28,509 nt of DNA from a bacterium (GCA_036524115.1 DATDCY010000139.1:1-28509), one strand, 5' to 3'; counted from the first letter of the stretch, positions 14,144 through 23,094 are shown. The notes: generated by a model not told the origin, from the sequence alone. Translations and numbers: made by a program.

Positions 14144-15430
14144 CTACTTTTCTCCTGGGAGCGCCTCGAGCTGGGGCGGTTTGCCGGCGGCCACCCGCTG
14201 GGCCTTCCACTGCGCAAACCCGATCGCGGCCTCGTCGCCGGGGAGCGAGCCGAGAACCTCGAAGTAATCCTGCTTGAACCTGTCCTTGACAACTTCGGCC
14301 GCGGGCTTGCACCTGACGGCGAAGACGCGCTGCACCGACTGGTGGTCGAACGAGCGCCAGATCTGGTAGTCCTTGAGCAGGGTGTAGGCGTGCCCTTCGA
14401 GGGCGCGCACGACTGCCGCGCCGTCGAAGGTCCCGGCTCTCTCGACCGCCGCCTTGTACTCGTAGAGGATCGTGTAGGCCGATGCGCCGGAGGTGCAGGG
14501 GTAGCGGTCGTAGCGCTTCGCGAAGGACTCCACGAAGCGCCTGCCGCCGGGATAGTCGTACTTGTAGGGAATGTTCCAGGCCCAGGGCAGCGCCCCGACG
14601 ACGTCCGCCATCGCCTCCGGCCCGGCGTCCTCCGCCATGCCCAGCGTGAGGTTCGGCACGACGATCTGCGTCTTGCGGTTCAGCCCGAGCTCGTTCGCGA
14701 TACGGATGGCGCTGACCATATCCTGGCCGAAAAGCACGAGCACGAGCACGTCCGGCGCGGCGGCTTGCGCCTTCGCGAGCGCGCCTCGGAAATCCTGTGT
14801 CGTCGCGGTCGGGAAGGGCGTCAGCGCCCGCCCGTGCGTGGCGCCGGCGGTCCCGGTCAGCACGCGCATGGCGGTTTCGGTCGTCCAGCCCCACGTGTAA
14901 TCGGCGGTGACGTAGAAGTACTTCTTCGACGGGAAGCGCGCGTTCAGGTAGACCGCGAGCACCTGCGCCGCCATCCAGGAGTCGTAGCACTCGCGGAAGA
15001 CGTAGCGGTGGCCGTCCTTGCCGGTGGTGTCCGTCGAGTAGGTGAGCGTGCCGAAGAACGGCACCCCGTGCTGCTGCGCAATCTCCCCCGCGGCGATCGC
15101 GACGCTGCTCGCCGAGCCGCCGAAGAGCATCTTGACCTGTTCGCGCTCGATCAGTTCGGTGACATTGCGCTTCGTGACGTCGACCTTCGACTGCGAATCG
15201 CGCCAGACGATTTCCACGGGCCGCCCGAGGATTCCGCCCCCCGCGTTGATCTCCTCGAGCGCCATCGTGGCCGCACGATATTGGTCGAGACCCTGGGTGG
15301 CGTAGGGGCCGGTCTTCGGGTAGTTGAGACCGATCTTGACCGGCTCCCGGTCTGCCGCCGCAACGCCTGCCGGCAGCGCGCCAAGGGCTCCGAACAAGAT
15401 TGCGAGAATGACAATCATCCTTCTACCCAT
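14144..15430 (-). CDS. ABC-type periplasmic binding protein, amino-acid/amide (LivK) type
   Basis: A 428-residue type-1 periplasmic binding protein. The signal peptide is MGRRMIVILAILFGALGAL, followed by mature domain motifs of the branched-chain amino-acid/urea receptor family: VKIGLNYPKTGPYATQGLD, EEINAGGGILGRPVEIV, a Gly/Ser ligand loop FGGSASSVAIAAGEIAQ and VPNLTLGMAED. It would capture an amino acid, amide or similar small solute for an inner-membrane ABC importer. No permease or ATPase of that type is in the window, so it is an orphan here. The ATG at 15430 has a GGGGAGGG ribosome site. It converges with the transglutaminase gene and lies between the two sulfur operons. Confidence 0.85.
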   Translation of the reverse strand: MGRRMIVILAILFGALGALPAGVAAADREPVKIGLNYPKTGPYATQGLDQYRAATMALEEINAGGGILGRPVEIVWRDSQSKVDVTKRNVTELIEREQVKMLFGGSASSVAIAAGEIAQQHGVPFFGTLTYSTDTTGKDGHRYVFRECYDSWMAAQVLAVYLNARFPSKKYFYVTADYTWGWTTETAMRVLTGTAGATHGRALTPFPTATTQDFRGALAKAQAAAPDVLVLVLFGQDMVSAIRIANELGLNRKTQIVVPNLTLGMAEDAGPEAMADVVGALPWAWNIPYKYDYPGGRRFVESFAKRYDRYPCTSGASAYTILYEYKAAVERAGTFDGAAVVRALEGHAYTLLKDYQIWRSFDHQSVQRVFAVRCKPAAEVVKDRFKQDYFEVLGSLPGDEAAIGFAQWKAQRVAAGKPPQLEALPGEK

Positions 15431-15487
15431 ACCGCCCTCCCCGTCTGCCCGATCAATCCTCATAGTTCCTTCTTGCACAATGCGCTC

Positions 15488-15518
15488 ATGATAGCATTGA
15501 CGTGCTCGCCACTGTCAA
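15488..15518 (-). promoter_or_regulatory. Candidate promoter of the periplasmic binding protein gene
   Basis: On the minus strand TTGACA (15513-15518) and TATCAT (15488-15493) are separated by 19 nt, somewhat longer than the ideal 17. The start site would be near 15481, about 50 nt before the ATG. Upstream is an AT-rich patch with ATAGT-N3-ACTAG (15567-15579). Confidence 0.4.
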
Positions 15519-15655
15519 TGAATGAGGTATTTTCCACCGTAAAATCGAATGGTTGACTTTTAACTAGTCCCACTATCTTAACACTAGACACATGAGCGAT
15601 GCGGCTGACGGCGCCCGGGGACTGGTGCGCCCCATGCCGCAGTCTGCGCATGGCT

Positions 15656-16726
15656 TCACTCCTTCTGGTCTGGGGCGGCGCCAGCCCCGTCGAGAATGGT
15701 GCCCCCCCCGGCGACGCTGGTGCCGTCGTAGAGGACGAGGGCCTGGCCCGGCGCAAGCGCCTCGGCCGGCTCCTCGAAGCGCACCTCCAGCACCTGGTTG
15801 ATGAGCCGCGCGCTACAGGGCAGCTCGCGGCCGCGGTGGCGGACACGGGCGGAAAGCCGCGCCGGCAGTTCGTCGACGAACAGGTTGACGTCGCCCGCGC
15901 GGCACGACCACGCCCGAAGCTCCTCCCTCTCGCCCACCACCAGGCGGTTGGCCGGCGCGTCCTTCGCGAGGACATAGAGGCGGCGGCCCGTGCCTGCCGC
16001 GAGCCCGGCGCGCTGCCCGACCGTGTACGCGCCCAGGCCCGCATGGCGTCCGAGAACGCGCTCCGCGCGGTCGACTATCGGGCCGGGCGCCTCTCCATTC
16101 GTCCCGAGCCCGCCCTGCGCCGTGCCGCGCCCGAAACAGAGGTCCTGGCTCTCGGGCTTGCGGGCGACCGGAAGTCCCGCGCGCGCCGCGATCTCGCGGA
16201 CAACGCCCTTGGTCAGGTCCGCGAGCGGGAAGAGGACCCTCCCGAGACGCTCGCGCGGGACCGCATAAAGGAAGTAGCTCTGGTCCTTGGCGGCGTCGCG
16301 GGCGCGCGTCAGGCAGCGTCGCCCGCCGCGGGCCTCGATCCCCGCGTAGTGCCCGGTGGCCAGCATGTCGAAGCCGAGCGCGAGCGCCTTGTCCAGCAGC
16401 AGGCCGAACTTGACGAAGCGGTTGCAGTCGACGCAGGGGTTCGGGGTCCTCCCCGCCCCGTGCCCGGCGACGAACCGCCCGATCACGCGCTCCCGGAACG
16501 CAGCCGAGAAGTCGAAGACGTGGTGCGCAACGCCGATCCGATCGCAGACCGCGCGCGCGTCGCGCACCGCGTCCGCGCCGCAGCAGATCGCCCGGCCCCC
16601 GGGGCCCTCGTCGTGGCCGAGACAGAGGGTCACGCCGACGACGTCGTGCCCCGCCTCCTTGAGCAGCAGCGCGGCGACCGCGGAGTCGACGCCGCCGCTC
16701 ATCGCGACGAGGACCGAACGCCTCAC
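15656..16726 (-). CDS. mnmA: tRNA-specific 2-thiouridylase MnmA
   Basis: A 356-residue enzyme that activates U34 of Lys, Glu and Gln tRNAs with ATP and inserts sulfur at C2. It shows the PP-loop SGGVDS (10-15), the nucleophilic Cys98 in RTPNPCVDC, the persulfide Cys197 in ESQDLCF and the conserved GLGAYTVGQRAGL segment, followed by the C-terminal beta barrel. Two further cysteines (Cys48-Cys49, AICCG) are near the N-terminus. The start is GTG at 16726, overlapping the LarE stop (GTGA). It closes the sulfate-uptake operon; a cysteine desulfurase that could provide the persulfide is divergently encoded at 21849. Confidence 0.93.
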   Translation of the reverse strand: MRRSVLVAMSGGVDSAVAALLLKEAGHDVVGVTLCLGHDEGPGGRAICCGADAVRDARAVCDRIGVAHHVFDFSAAFRERVIGRFVAGHGAGRTPNPCVDCNRFVKFGLLLDKALALGFDMLATGHYAGIEARGGRRCLTRARDAAKDQSYFLYAVPRERLGRVLFPLADLTKGVVREIAARAGLPVARKPESQDLCFGRGTAQGGLGTNGEAPGPIVDRAERVLGRHAGLGAYTVGQRAGLAAGTGRRLYVLAKDAPANRLVVGEREELRAWSCRAGDVNLFVDELPARLSARVRHRGRELPCSARLINQVLEVRFEEPAEALAPGQALVLYDGTSVAGGGTILDGAGAAPDQKE

Positions 16727-17652
16727 GTCCGCCGGAGCAGCCCGCGGTTCAGGCTCCCGCTGCGGAAACCTTCGATGTCGAGCGCCACGTGCGCGAAGCC
16801 GATCTCGCGCAGCCGGCCCGCCAGGCCGACCGCCGAGAGCACGCGCGGGGCATCCTCCCGCGGGACCTCGATCACCGCGACTGCGCCATGGTGGCGGACG
16901 CGGACTTCCCGCAGACCGAGCACGTGAAGCGCCTCCTCCGCCTGCTCGATCTGGCGCAGCTTCTGCCTGGTCACCGCGCTCCCGTAGGGGATGCGCGAGG
17001 AAAGGCACGGGGTCGACGGCTTGTCGTGGACGGCGAGGCCCAGCTCGCGCAGCATCGCCCGCACCGCCGCCTTGCCGATCCCGGCCTCCGCGAGCGGGCT
17101 GCGCACGCCCAGCTCGCCGCAGGCGCGCAGTCCCGGCCGCCAGTCCCCGCCGTCGTCGGCATTCGTGCCGTCGAGCACCGCGCGAAATCCGTTGTCCCGG
17201 GCGCAGGCGATGATGCCGCCCATGCGCACGCGTTTGCAGTGGTAGCAGCGGTCGGGGCCGTTGGCGGCGAAATCCGGCGAGACCAACTCGTCGAGCGGCA
17301 GCTCCAGGTGGCGGATGCCGATCACGGCGGCGGTCCTCGCGGCCGCCTCGCGCTCGCGGCCCGGCAGCGTGGCGGAGACCGCGGTGACCGCCAGCGCGCG
17401 CGTCCCGAGCGCCTCCTGGGACGCCGCCGCCACGAGCGAGGAGTCCGCCCCGCCGGAGAATGCGACGACGACGCTGCCCAACTCCCGCACGGCGTCGACA
17501 AGGGCGCGGTAGGTCCCGGCGCCGCCCGTGGCCGCGTTGGGCTCATCGCAGCCGCCGCGGAGCAGGGCAATCGCCGTTTCGGGCTCCCCCGCCTCCGCGA
17601 ACGCCGCTGCCTCCAGCGCCCGCCCGATGTCGAAGATCTTCCCGATCCGCAT
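16723..17652 (-). CDS. larE: LarE-like ATP-dependent sulfur transferase
   Basis: A 309-residue PP-loop protein with LarE signatures: AFSGGADSS (64-72), DRCYHCK (Cys136, Cys139), GTNADD, WRPGLRA, STPCLSSRIPYG (Cys216) and GFRSGSLN near the C-terminus. LarE adenylates a pyridinium carboxylate and inserts sulfur to make the nickel-pincer cofactor. The Cys-x2-Cys pair plus the later Cys suggests the class that uses a [4Fe-4S] cluster instead of sacrificing its own Cys; this is inference. LarB and LarC are absent nearby. About 50 extra residues precede the PP-loop domain, but the strong GGAGGAGGAGG site supports this start. It sits 25 nt after cysA and overlaps mnmA. Confidence 0.88.
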   Translation of the reverse strand: MRIGKIFDIGRALEAAAFAEAGEPETAIALLRGGCDEPNAATGGAGTYRALVDAVRELGSVVVAFSGGADSSLVAAASQEALGTRALAVTAVSATLPGREREAAARTAAVIGIRHLELPLDELVSPDFAANGPDRCYHCKRVRMGGIIACARDNGFRAVLDGTNADDGGDWRPGLRACGELGVRSPLAEAGIGKAAVRAMLRELGLAVHDKPSTPCLSSRIPYGSAVTRQKLRQIEQAEEALHVLGLREVRVRHHGAVAVIEVPREDAPRVLSAVGLAGRLREIGFAHVALDIEGFRSGSLNRGLLRRT

Positions 17653-17677
17653 GCCTCCTCCTCCGCGCCCGCCGGCG

Positions 17678-18754
17678 CTAGATCGCGTAGTCGTCGACGA
17701 AGACCCGCGCCTCGCGCACCGCGACGAGCAGGTCCTGGCCGGGCTGCACCCCCAGCTCCCGGAAGCGCTCGTGCGGGAGCTCGACGTTCAGCGCCTGACC
17801 GGAACGCGAGCGCAACTCGATCTTCACCACCGACCCCGCCGACTGCACCCGAATGACGGCGGCCCGCAGACCGCCCCGTTCCTCCTGCCAGGGGAAGAGC
17901 TCCAGCTCATGCGGCCGCACGAAGAGCTTCGCCGACTTGCCGTCGTCCCCGGCGGCGGCAACCGTGTCGACGACGATCGGCCCCGACACCGCCTTGCCGC
18001 CCTCGATGCGGCCGTGGAAGAGGTTCACGCTGCCGAGAAAGCCCATCACGAACTCCGAGGCGGGGTGGTGGAAGACCTCGTCGGGCGTCCCCTCCTGCTC
18101 GATCCGCCCGCGGTTCATGACCACGACCCGGTCCGCGACCTCGAGCGCCTCCTCCTGGTCGTGCGTGACGAAGACGCTGGTGACGTGCAGCTCGTCGTGC
18201 AGCCGTCGCAGCCAGCGGCGCAGGTCCAACCGCACCCGCGCATCGAGCGCGCCGAAGGGCTCGTCGAGCAGCAGGACCTTGGGCTCGATCGCCAGCGCGC
18301 GGGCGAGCGCGACGCGCTGGCGCTGGCCCCCCGAGAGCTGGGAGGGGTACCGGCCCTCGAGTCCCGCGAGCTGGATCAGGTGCAGCAGCTCCGCGACACG
18401 CGCGCGGATCGCCGCCTCTGCGGGACGCGCCCTCCGAGGCAGGATGCGCAGCCCGAAGGCAATGTTCTCGGCAACGGTCATGTGCCGGAACAGCGCGTAG
18501 TGCTGGAACACGAAGCCCACCTGCCGGGCGCGCACATCCTGACCGAGCACCTGCTGCTGCCGGAAGAGAATCGCCGAAGCGTCCCCGGGGTCGGGCGTCT
18601 CCAGGCCGGAGATGATCCGCAGCAGCGTCGTCTTGCCGCAGCCGGAGGGGCCGAGCAGGGCCACGAGGCCGCCGTCCGGCACGACCAGGTTGATGTCGTC
18701 CAGGGCCCGGAAGGGACCGAAGGTCTTGCTGATGTGCCGCAGCTCGATGCTCAC
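17678..18754 (-). CDS. cysA: Sulfate/thiosulfate ABC transporter ATPase
   Basis: A 358-residue ATPase that powers sulfate import at the inner membrane. Walker [10 protein letters not shown] (35-43), Q-loop FQHYALF, signature LSGGQRQR (140-147), Walker [13 protein letters not shown] and the switch His198 (VTHDQ) are all present. A C-terminal TOBE-type domain (residues 240-358) includes the CysA-typical [10 protein letters not shown]. The start is GTG at 18754, overlapping the CysW stop (GTGA). Order and overlaps with cysW, cysT and sbp are those of a classical sulfate transporter. Confidence 0.95.
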   Translation of the reverse strand: MSIELRHISKTFGPFRALDDINLVVPDGGLVALLGPSGCGKTTLLRIISGLETPDPGDASAILFRQQQVLGQDVRARQVGFVFQHYALFRHMTVAENIAFGLRILPRRARPAEAAIRARVAELLHLIQLAGLEGRYPSQLSGGQRQRVALARALAIEPKVLLLDEPFGALDARVRLDLRRWLRRLHDELHVTSVFVTHDQEEALEVADRVVVMNRGRIEQEGTPDEVFHHPASEFVMGFLGSVNLFHGRIEGGKAVSGPIVVDTVAAAGDDGKSAKLFVRPHELELFPWQEERGGLRAAVIRVQSAGSVVKIELRSRSGQALNVELPHERFRELGVQPGQDLLVAVREARVFVDDYAI

Positions 18755-19650
18755 GATGGCTCCTGCGCTTCGACCGCGTCGCCCCTCGGCGCCAGCCGGC
18801 GCTCGACGAGCGCCTTGGCGACGAGCGTGGCGATGGCCAGCAGCGCCAGCAGGGACGCCACGGCGAACGCGGCGACGAAGTTGTACTCGTTGTAGAGGAT
18901 CTCCACGTGCAGCGGGACGGTGTTGGTCCGCCCGCGTATGTGACCCGAGACGACCGAGACCGCCCCGAACTCGCCCATGGCGCGCGCGTTGCAGAGGATC
19001 ACGCCGTAGAGCAGCGCCCAACGCACGTTCGGCAGGGTGACCAGGCGGAAGATCTGCCAGCCGCTCGCGCCGAGCACCAGGGCGGCCTCCTCCTCTTCCG
19101 GGCCCAGTTCCTCCATCAGCGGAACCAGCTCCCGCGCCACGAACGGAAACGTCACGAAGACGGTGGCCAGCACGATGCCGGGTATGGCAAAGACGATCCG
19201 GACGTCGTGCGCCTGCAGCCACGGGCCGAGCCAGCCGTGCAGACCGAACAGCAGGATGAAGACCAGGCCGGCGATGACCGGCGAGACCGCGAACGGCAGG
19301 TCGATCAGGGTCAGCAGCACGCTGCGTCCGGGGAAGCGGAACCGGGCGATGGCCCAGGAGGCGGCGAGCCCGAACACGATGTTGAGCGGCACGGCGATCG
19401 CGGCCACCGTCAGCGTGAGGCGAATTGCGGCCAGCGCCGCGGGATCCCTGAGCCCGGCGAAATAGGCCTGCAGTCCCTTGCGCAGCGCCTCCGCGAAGAC
19501 CTCCGCCAGCGGGACCGCGAGGAACAGTCCGAGGTAGAGGACGGTGGCGGCGATCAGCGCCACCCGGACGGCGGCTGGCTCGCGGACCACGGCGCGGGGC
19601 GCGGCGCCGGCGCGGCCCCGAACCGCATGGGTCGGTGACGTGCCGGCCAC
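18751..19650 (-). CDS. cysW: Sulfate ABC transporter permease CysW
   Basis: A 299-residue inner-membrane permease with about six membrane helices. The cytoplasmic EAA loop that docks on CysA reads [17 protein letters not shown] with the downstream LP. Typical sulfate permease stretches include [20 protein letters not shown] and [15 protein letters not shown]. The N-terminus is longer and more charged than usual. GTG at 19650, 2 nt after the CysT stop, was preferred over an ATG at 19689 that would overlap cysT by 37 nt. Confidence 0.93.
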   Translation of the reverse strand: MAGTSPTHAVRGRAGAAPRAVVREPAAVRVALIAATVLYLGLFLAVPLAEVFAEALRKGLQAYFAGLRDPAALAAIRLTLTVAAIAVPLNIVFGLAASWAIARFRFPGRSVLLTLIDLPFAVSPVIAGLVFILLFGLHGWLGPWLQAHDVRIVFAIPGIVLATVFVTFPFVARELVPLMEELGPEEEEAALVLGASGWQIFRLVTLPNVRWALLYGVILCNARAMGEFGAVSVVSGHIRGRTNTVPLHVEILYNEYNFVAAFAVASLLALLAIATLVAKALVERRLAPRGDAVEAQEPS

Positions 19651-19652
19651 GG

Positions 19653-20495
19653 TCAGGCCCCCGTCCTGCCGGGCTTGCCGGCCCACCACTGCAGCAGGTT
19701 GATCGCCAGCAGCAGCGCGAACGAGGCCGCGAGCATCACGACGGCGATCGCGGCGGCGCCCGCGTAGTCGTACTGCTCGAGCTTGACGATGATCAGCAGC
19801 GAGGTGATCTCGGTCTTCATCGGCATGTTGCCCGAGATGAAGACGACGGAGCCGTATTCACCGAGCGCCCGCGCGAACGCCAGTCCGAACCCGGTCACCA
19901 GCGCCGGGGCAACGGCGGGCAGAATGACCCTCCCGAACGTCTGCCAGCGGCCGGCGCCGAGGCACGCGGCAGCCTCTTCCTGCTCGCGCTCGAGTTCCAG
20001 CAGGGCGGGCTCGACGGTCCGGACGACGAACGGCAGGCCGATGAAAGTCAACGCCAGCGTCACCCCGAGGGGGGAGAACGCGGCATGGATCCCGAGCGGC
20101 TCCAGCCAGCGTCCGATCCAGCCGTTCTGCGAGTAGACGGCCGTCAGCGCGATGCCCGAGACCGCGGTCGGCATCGCGAACGGCAGGTCCACGATCGCGT
20201 CGAGGACCCGCCGGCCGGGGAAGGTGTAGCGCACGAGCGTCCAGGCCACGATGAAGCCGAAGACCACGTTCACCAGGGCCCCGACCAGCGAGGCCCCCAG
20301 CGTCAGACGGTACGAGGCTACCGCGCGGGGATCGCTGGCGATCGCCCAGAACGCCTGCCAGGAGAGGGCCCCCGCCTTCGCGAACAGGGTCGCCAGCGGC
20401 AGCAGCACGATCAGGCTGAGGTACAGGACCGTGTACCCCAGCGTGAGGCCGAAGCCGGGAAGCGGCGAAGGCCGTCGGAAGGCGGGGCCCTTCAT
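19653..20495 (-). CDS. cysT: Sulfate ABC transporter permease CysT
   Basis: A 280-residue inner-membrane permease, partner of CysW. It has six predicted membrane helices, the EAA loop [20 protein letters not shown], and the conserved segments [20 protein letters not shown] and [16 protein letters not shown] found in sulfate permeases. It starts 9 nt after the sbp stop codon, with only a weak ribosome site, so it is probably translated by coupling or reinitiation. Confidence 0.94.
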   Translation of the reverse strand: MKGPAFRRPSPLPGFGLTLGYTVLYLSLIVLLPLATLFAKAGALSWQAFWAIASDPRAVASYRLTLGASLVGALVNVVFGFIVAWTLVRYTFPGRRVLDAIVDLPFAMPTAVSGIALTAVYSQNGWIGRWLEPLGIHAAFSPLGVTLALTFIGLPFVVRTVEPALLELEREQEEAAACLGAGRWQTFGRVILPAVAPALVTGFGLAFARALGEYGSVVFISGNMPMKTEITSLLIIVKLEQYDYAGAAAIAVVMLAASFALLLAINLLQWWAGKPGRTGA

Positions 20496-20504
20496 CGGTG
20501 CGCG

Positions 20505-21575
20505 CTACTTCGGCTGGTAGATCTGGTCGAAGACGCCCTTGTCGGCGAAGTGCCGGGGCTGGGCTTGCCGCCAGCCGCCGAACACGTCGTCGATCGTGAA
20601 GAGCGCGAGCTTCGAGAACTGCGCGTCGAACTTCTTCGCGGCCGCCGGGTCGCGGGGGCGGTAGAAGTTTCTCGCCGCGATCTCCTGGCCCTCCGGCGAG
20701 GCGAGGTACCTCAGGTATTCCTCGGCGACCTTGCGGGTGCCGTGCCGGTCGACGACGGCGTCCACGACCGCCACCGGCGGCTCGGCGAGGATGCTGATCG
20801 AAGGCGCCACGATCTCGAACTTGTCGCTCCCGAACTCCTTGAGGGCGAGGAACGCCTCGTTCTCCCAGGCGAGCAGCACGTCGCCGATCCCGCGCTGGAC
20901 GAAGGTCGTGGTCGAGCCGCGCGCGCCGGAGTCCAGGACCGGCACGTTGCGGAAGATGGCCGTGACCAGCTCCCTGGCCTTGGCCTGCGCCTTCTCGACG
21001 GCCGGCGCGCTGCCCGGGTCCTTGACGAGCGCCAGGTCGCCGAGTTCCCTCTTGAGCGCGAAGCCCCAGGCCGCGAGGTAGTTCCAGCGCGCGCCGCCGG
21101 AGGTCTTGGGGTTCGGCGTGATCACCGAGACGCCCGGTTTCGCCAGGTCGTCCCAGTCCTTGATCTGCTTGGGATTGCCCTTGCGCACAAGGAACACGAT
21201 GGTCGAGGTGTAGGGCGCGCTGTTGTCGGGAAGGCGCTTCTGCCAGTCGGTCGGGAGCAGCCCGGCGTTCGCGGCGACGGCGTCGATGTCCCCGGCGAGC
21301 GCCAGGGTGAGCACATCGGCCTCGAGGCCGTCGATGACGGCTCGCGCCTGCTTGCCCGAGCCGCCATGGGACTGCTGGACGCTCACCTCCTCGCCGGAAA
21401 CGCTCTTCCAGTGCTTCGCGAAGGCGGCGTTGTATTCGGCGTAAAGTTCGCGGGTCGGGTCGTACGAGACGTTGAGGAGTTGTGTCGCTGCGCGGGCGGC
21501 AGGTGTAACGAAGGCAGGTGCCGCGAGAGCGGCGACGACGAGCGCCGCAACGGTCGATTTCCTGCTGGATGCCAT
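20505..21575 (-). CDS. sbp: Periplasmic sulfate-binding protein
   Basis: A 356-residue protein with a signal peptide of about 29 residues ([19 protein letters not shown]). It has the sulfate-binding motifs of the Sbp/CysP family: [44 protein letters not shown] and [13 protein letters not shown]. It captures sulfate (possibly thiosulfate) for CysTWA. The ATG has an AAGGAG ribosome site. It is the first large gene of a six-gene operon and is preceded by a Cys-codon leader ORF. Confidence 0.95.
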   Translation of the reverse strand: MASSRKSTVAALVVAALAAPAFVTPAARAATQLLNVSYDPTRELYAEYNAAFAKHWKSVSGEEVSVQQSHGGSGKQARAVIDGLEADVLTLALAGDIDAVAANAGLLPTDWQKRLPDNSAPYTSTIVFLVRKGNPKQIKDWDDLAKPGVSVITPNPKTSGGARWNYLAAWGFALKRELGDLALVKDPGSAPAVEKAQAKARELVTAIFRNVPVLDSGARGSTTTFVQRGIGDVLLAWENEAFLALKEFGSDKFEIVAPSISILAEPPVAVVDAVVDRHGTRKVAEEYLRYLASPEGQEIAARNFYRPRDPAAAKKFDAQFSKLALFTIDDVFGGWRQAQPRHFADKGVFDQIYQPK

Positions 21576-21613
21576 TTCATTCTCCTTGTGCTGCCGTTCT
21601 TTTGTCCTCGGAC

Positions 21614-21667
21614 GGGGCCGGTGGTCAGGTGTTGGCCCGGCACCCCCACGACTCGGGAACGCCGGGC
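21614..21667 (-). promoter_or_regulatory. Alternative hairpins behind the leader ORF, candidate attenuator
   Basis: In minus-strand order: segment 1 GCCCGGC (21667-21661) begins on the last base of the leader stop codon. Segment 2 GCCGGGC (21641-21635) can pair with segment 1. The overlapping GGGCC (21638-21634) can instead pair with segment 3 GGCCC (21619-21615). The two structures are mutually exclusive, as in attenuation. No U-run follows either, so control would have to act through Rho, or through RNA structure ahead of sbp translation. Confidence 0.45.
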
Positions 21668-21744
21668 TAGGTACAGCAGCACGCGGGACGAGCGGACAGA
21701 GCGACGCCGGCGGCTACGATCTGACTGCCGGCGAAATTGGTCAT
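21667..21744 (-). CDS. Leader peptide ending in Cys-Cys-Cys-Thr
   Basis: A 25-codon ORF ([10 protein letters not shown]..., last residues SARPACCCT, stop TAG) lies between the promoter and sbp. Its ATG has a good ribosome site (GAGGAG, 5 nt away). The three consecutive Cys codons next to the last codon are what a cysteine-sensing leader needs: ribosomes would pause there when Cys-tRNA is low and alter folding of the RNA that follows. Cys-rich leader ORFs upstream of sulfur genes are known in actinobacteria; here it precedes a proteobacterial-style sulfate operon. It ends 91 nt before the sbp ATG. Confidence 0.65.
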   Translation of the reverse strand: MTNFAGSQIVAAGVALSARPACCCT

Positions 21745-21775
21745 CACAACTCCTCTACCTGTAGAGCACTTTTCA

Positions 21776-21798
21776 ATTGCTATTATTACCATAGCAAT
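21776..21798. promoter_or_regulatory. Operator-like dyad at the divergent sulfate/nifS promoter
   Basis: Perfect 8-bp arms ATTGCTAT and ATAGCAAT with a 7-nt centre. The minus strand contains GTAATAATAGCAAT, which matches the box at the cysteine synthase promoter at 13 of 14 positions and in the same orientation relative to the gene. The dyad overlaps the sulfate-operon -10 and start site and may also act on the divergent nifS-like gene. Confidence 0.6.
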
Positions 21799-21816
21799 GA
21801 TACAGTATGCTGTCAA
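21788..21816 (-). promoter_or_regulatory. Sigma-70-type promoter of the sulfate operon
   Basis: On the minus strand TTGACA (21811-21816), a 17-nt spacer and TATGGT (21788-21793) preceded by TGC (extended -10). Transcription would start near 21781, about 37 nt before the leader ATG. Confidence 0.75.
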
Positions 21817-21848
21817 GCGAGAATGTGAGGCCATCGGAGGAGCTGGAG

Positions 21849-23045
21849 ATGCCGGAGCGAAGAGTCCACCTCGATCACGCAGCAACAACGCCCGTCGACC
21901 CGTCGGTGCTGACGGCGATGTTGCCGTTTCTCGCGGGGAATTTCGGCAACCCGGCCAGCCTCTACGAGGAGGGGCAGATCGCGCGGAGCGCGGTCGACGT
22001 CGCCCGGCGCAACGTCGCCGGACTACTGGGAGCCGACCCCTCGGAGATCGTCTTCACCAGCGGAGGCTCCGAGAGCGACAACCATGCCCTGCGCGGCGTC
22101 GCCTCGGCCGCGGCGGACGGCGGTGTCCACATGATCACCACCGCCATCGAGCACCACGCCGTCCTCTCCACCGCGCGCCACCTCCGCAGCCAGGGCGCGG
22201 ATGTCTCGATCCTGCCGGTCGACGGCCATGGGCTGGTCGATCCCGACGACGTGCGACGCGCGATCACGCCGCGGACGGCACTCGTCTCCGTCATGCACGC
22301 CAACAACGAGGTCGGCAGCATCCAGCCGATCGCGGAGATCGGCCGTATCACCCGGGAGGCCGGCGTCCTCTTCCACACCGACGCCGTCCAGACGTTCGGC
22401 CACGCGGCGACGCCGGTTGATCAGCTCGGGGTCGACCTGCTCTCGCTCTCGGGTCACAAGCTCTACGGGCCCAAGGGGATCGGCGCCCTGTACGTGCGCC
22501 GGGGCACCCTCGTGGCGAGGCTGCTGCACGGCGGCGGCCAGGAGGACGGCCGGCGCGCCGGGACCCTCAACGTGCCCGGGATCATCGGTCTCGGCGAGGC
22601 AGCGGCGCTCGCAGAGCGCTCCTTGGTGTCTGATGCAGCGCGTTGCGTGCTCCTGCGGGACCGGGTCATCGACGGCGTTCTCGGGACCATCGAGGATGCG
22701 CGGCTCACCGGACACGCCGAGCAGCGCCTCCCGGGCAACGCGTCCTTCTGCCTGGCGGACGTGGAAGGCGAAGCGCTCCTGCTGCTCCTCGACAGGCGGG
22801 GGTTCACGGTCTCTTCGGGATCGGCCTGCTCCTCCGGTTCCGGGGAGGCCTCCCACGTGCTCTCCGCGATCGGCGTGCCCGCACACCTCGCCCACGGCGC
22901 CCTGCGCGTGACGGTGGGTCGCGCGACCACGTTTGAGGATGTCGATCGGTTCCTCGAGGCGCTTCGGGACAGCGTCCGGGTGCTGCGCCGGATTTCGCCG
23001 CGCACAGGCGCCCGCGGTGTCGGGTTTGCGCCCGCGATGCCGTAA
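21849..23045 (+). CDS. NifS/IscS-family cysteine desulfurase
   Basis: A 398-residue PLP enzyme that takes sulfur from cysteine as a protein persulfide, leaving alanine. Visible elements are LDHAATTP, the FTSGGSESDNHAL loop, His103 (IEHHAVL), MHANNEVGS, the PLP Lys204 (LSGHKLYGPKG) and the catalytic Cys327 in SSGSACSSG. The C-terminal part after residue 370 is Arg-rich and poorly conserved. The start at 21849 was chosen for its GGAGGAG ribosome site. It diverges from the sulfate operon and is followed 49 nt later by the MetI-like gene. It is a likely sulfur source for MnmA and possibly LarE. No IscU or NifU scaffold is nearby, so a role in tRNA or cofactor thiolation is more likely than general Fe-S assembly. 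Confidence 0.9.
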   Translation: MPERRVHLDHAATTPVDPSVLTAMLPFLAGNFGNPASLYEEGQIARSAVDVARRNVAGLLGADPSEIVFTSGGSESDNHALRGVASAAADGGVHMITTAIEHHAVLSTARHLRSQGADVSILPVDGHGLVDPDDVRRAITPRTALVSVMHANNEVGSIQPIAEIGRITREAGVLFHTDAVQTFGHAATPVDQLGVDLLSLSGHKLYGPKGIGALYVRRGTLVARLLHGGGQEDGRRAGTLNVPGIIGLGEAAALAERSLVSDAARCVLLRDRVIDGVLGTIEDARLTGHAEQRLPGNASFCLADVEGEALLLLLDRRGFTVSSGSACSSGSGEASHVLSAIGVPAHLAHGALRVTVGRATTFEDVDRFLEALRDSVRVLRRISPRTGARGVGFAPAMP

Positions 23046-23094
23046 AATGGGCCGAGGTCGGGAGATGAGCGATTCCCATCGCCGGGGAGGCACC

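Noticed and set aside
14118-14149. A GC-rich hairpin between the converging transglutaminase and binding-protein genes
   Set aside because: The stem is broken and no U-run follows on either strand, so a terminator call is not supported.
19635-21764. A long plus-strand reading frame opposite sbp, cysT and cysW
   Set aside because: It is antisense to three clear transporter genes and has the Arg/Asp/Gly-rich composition of a shadow frame.
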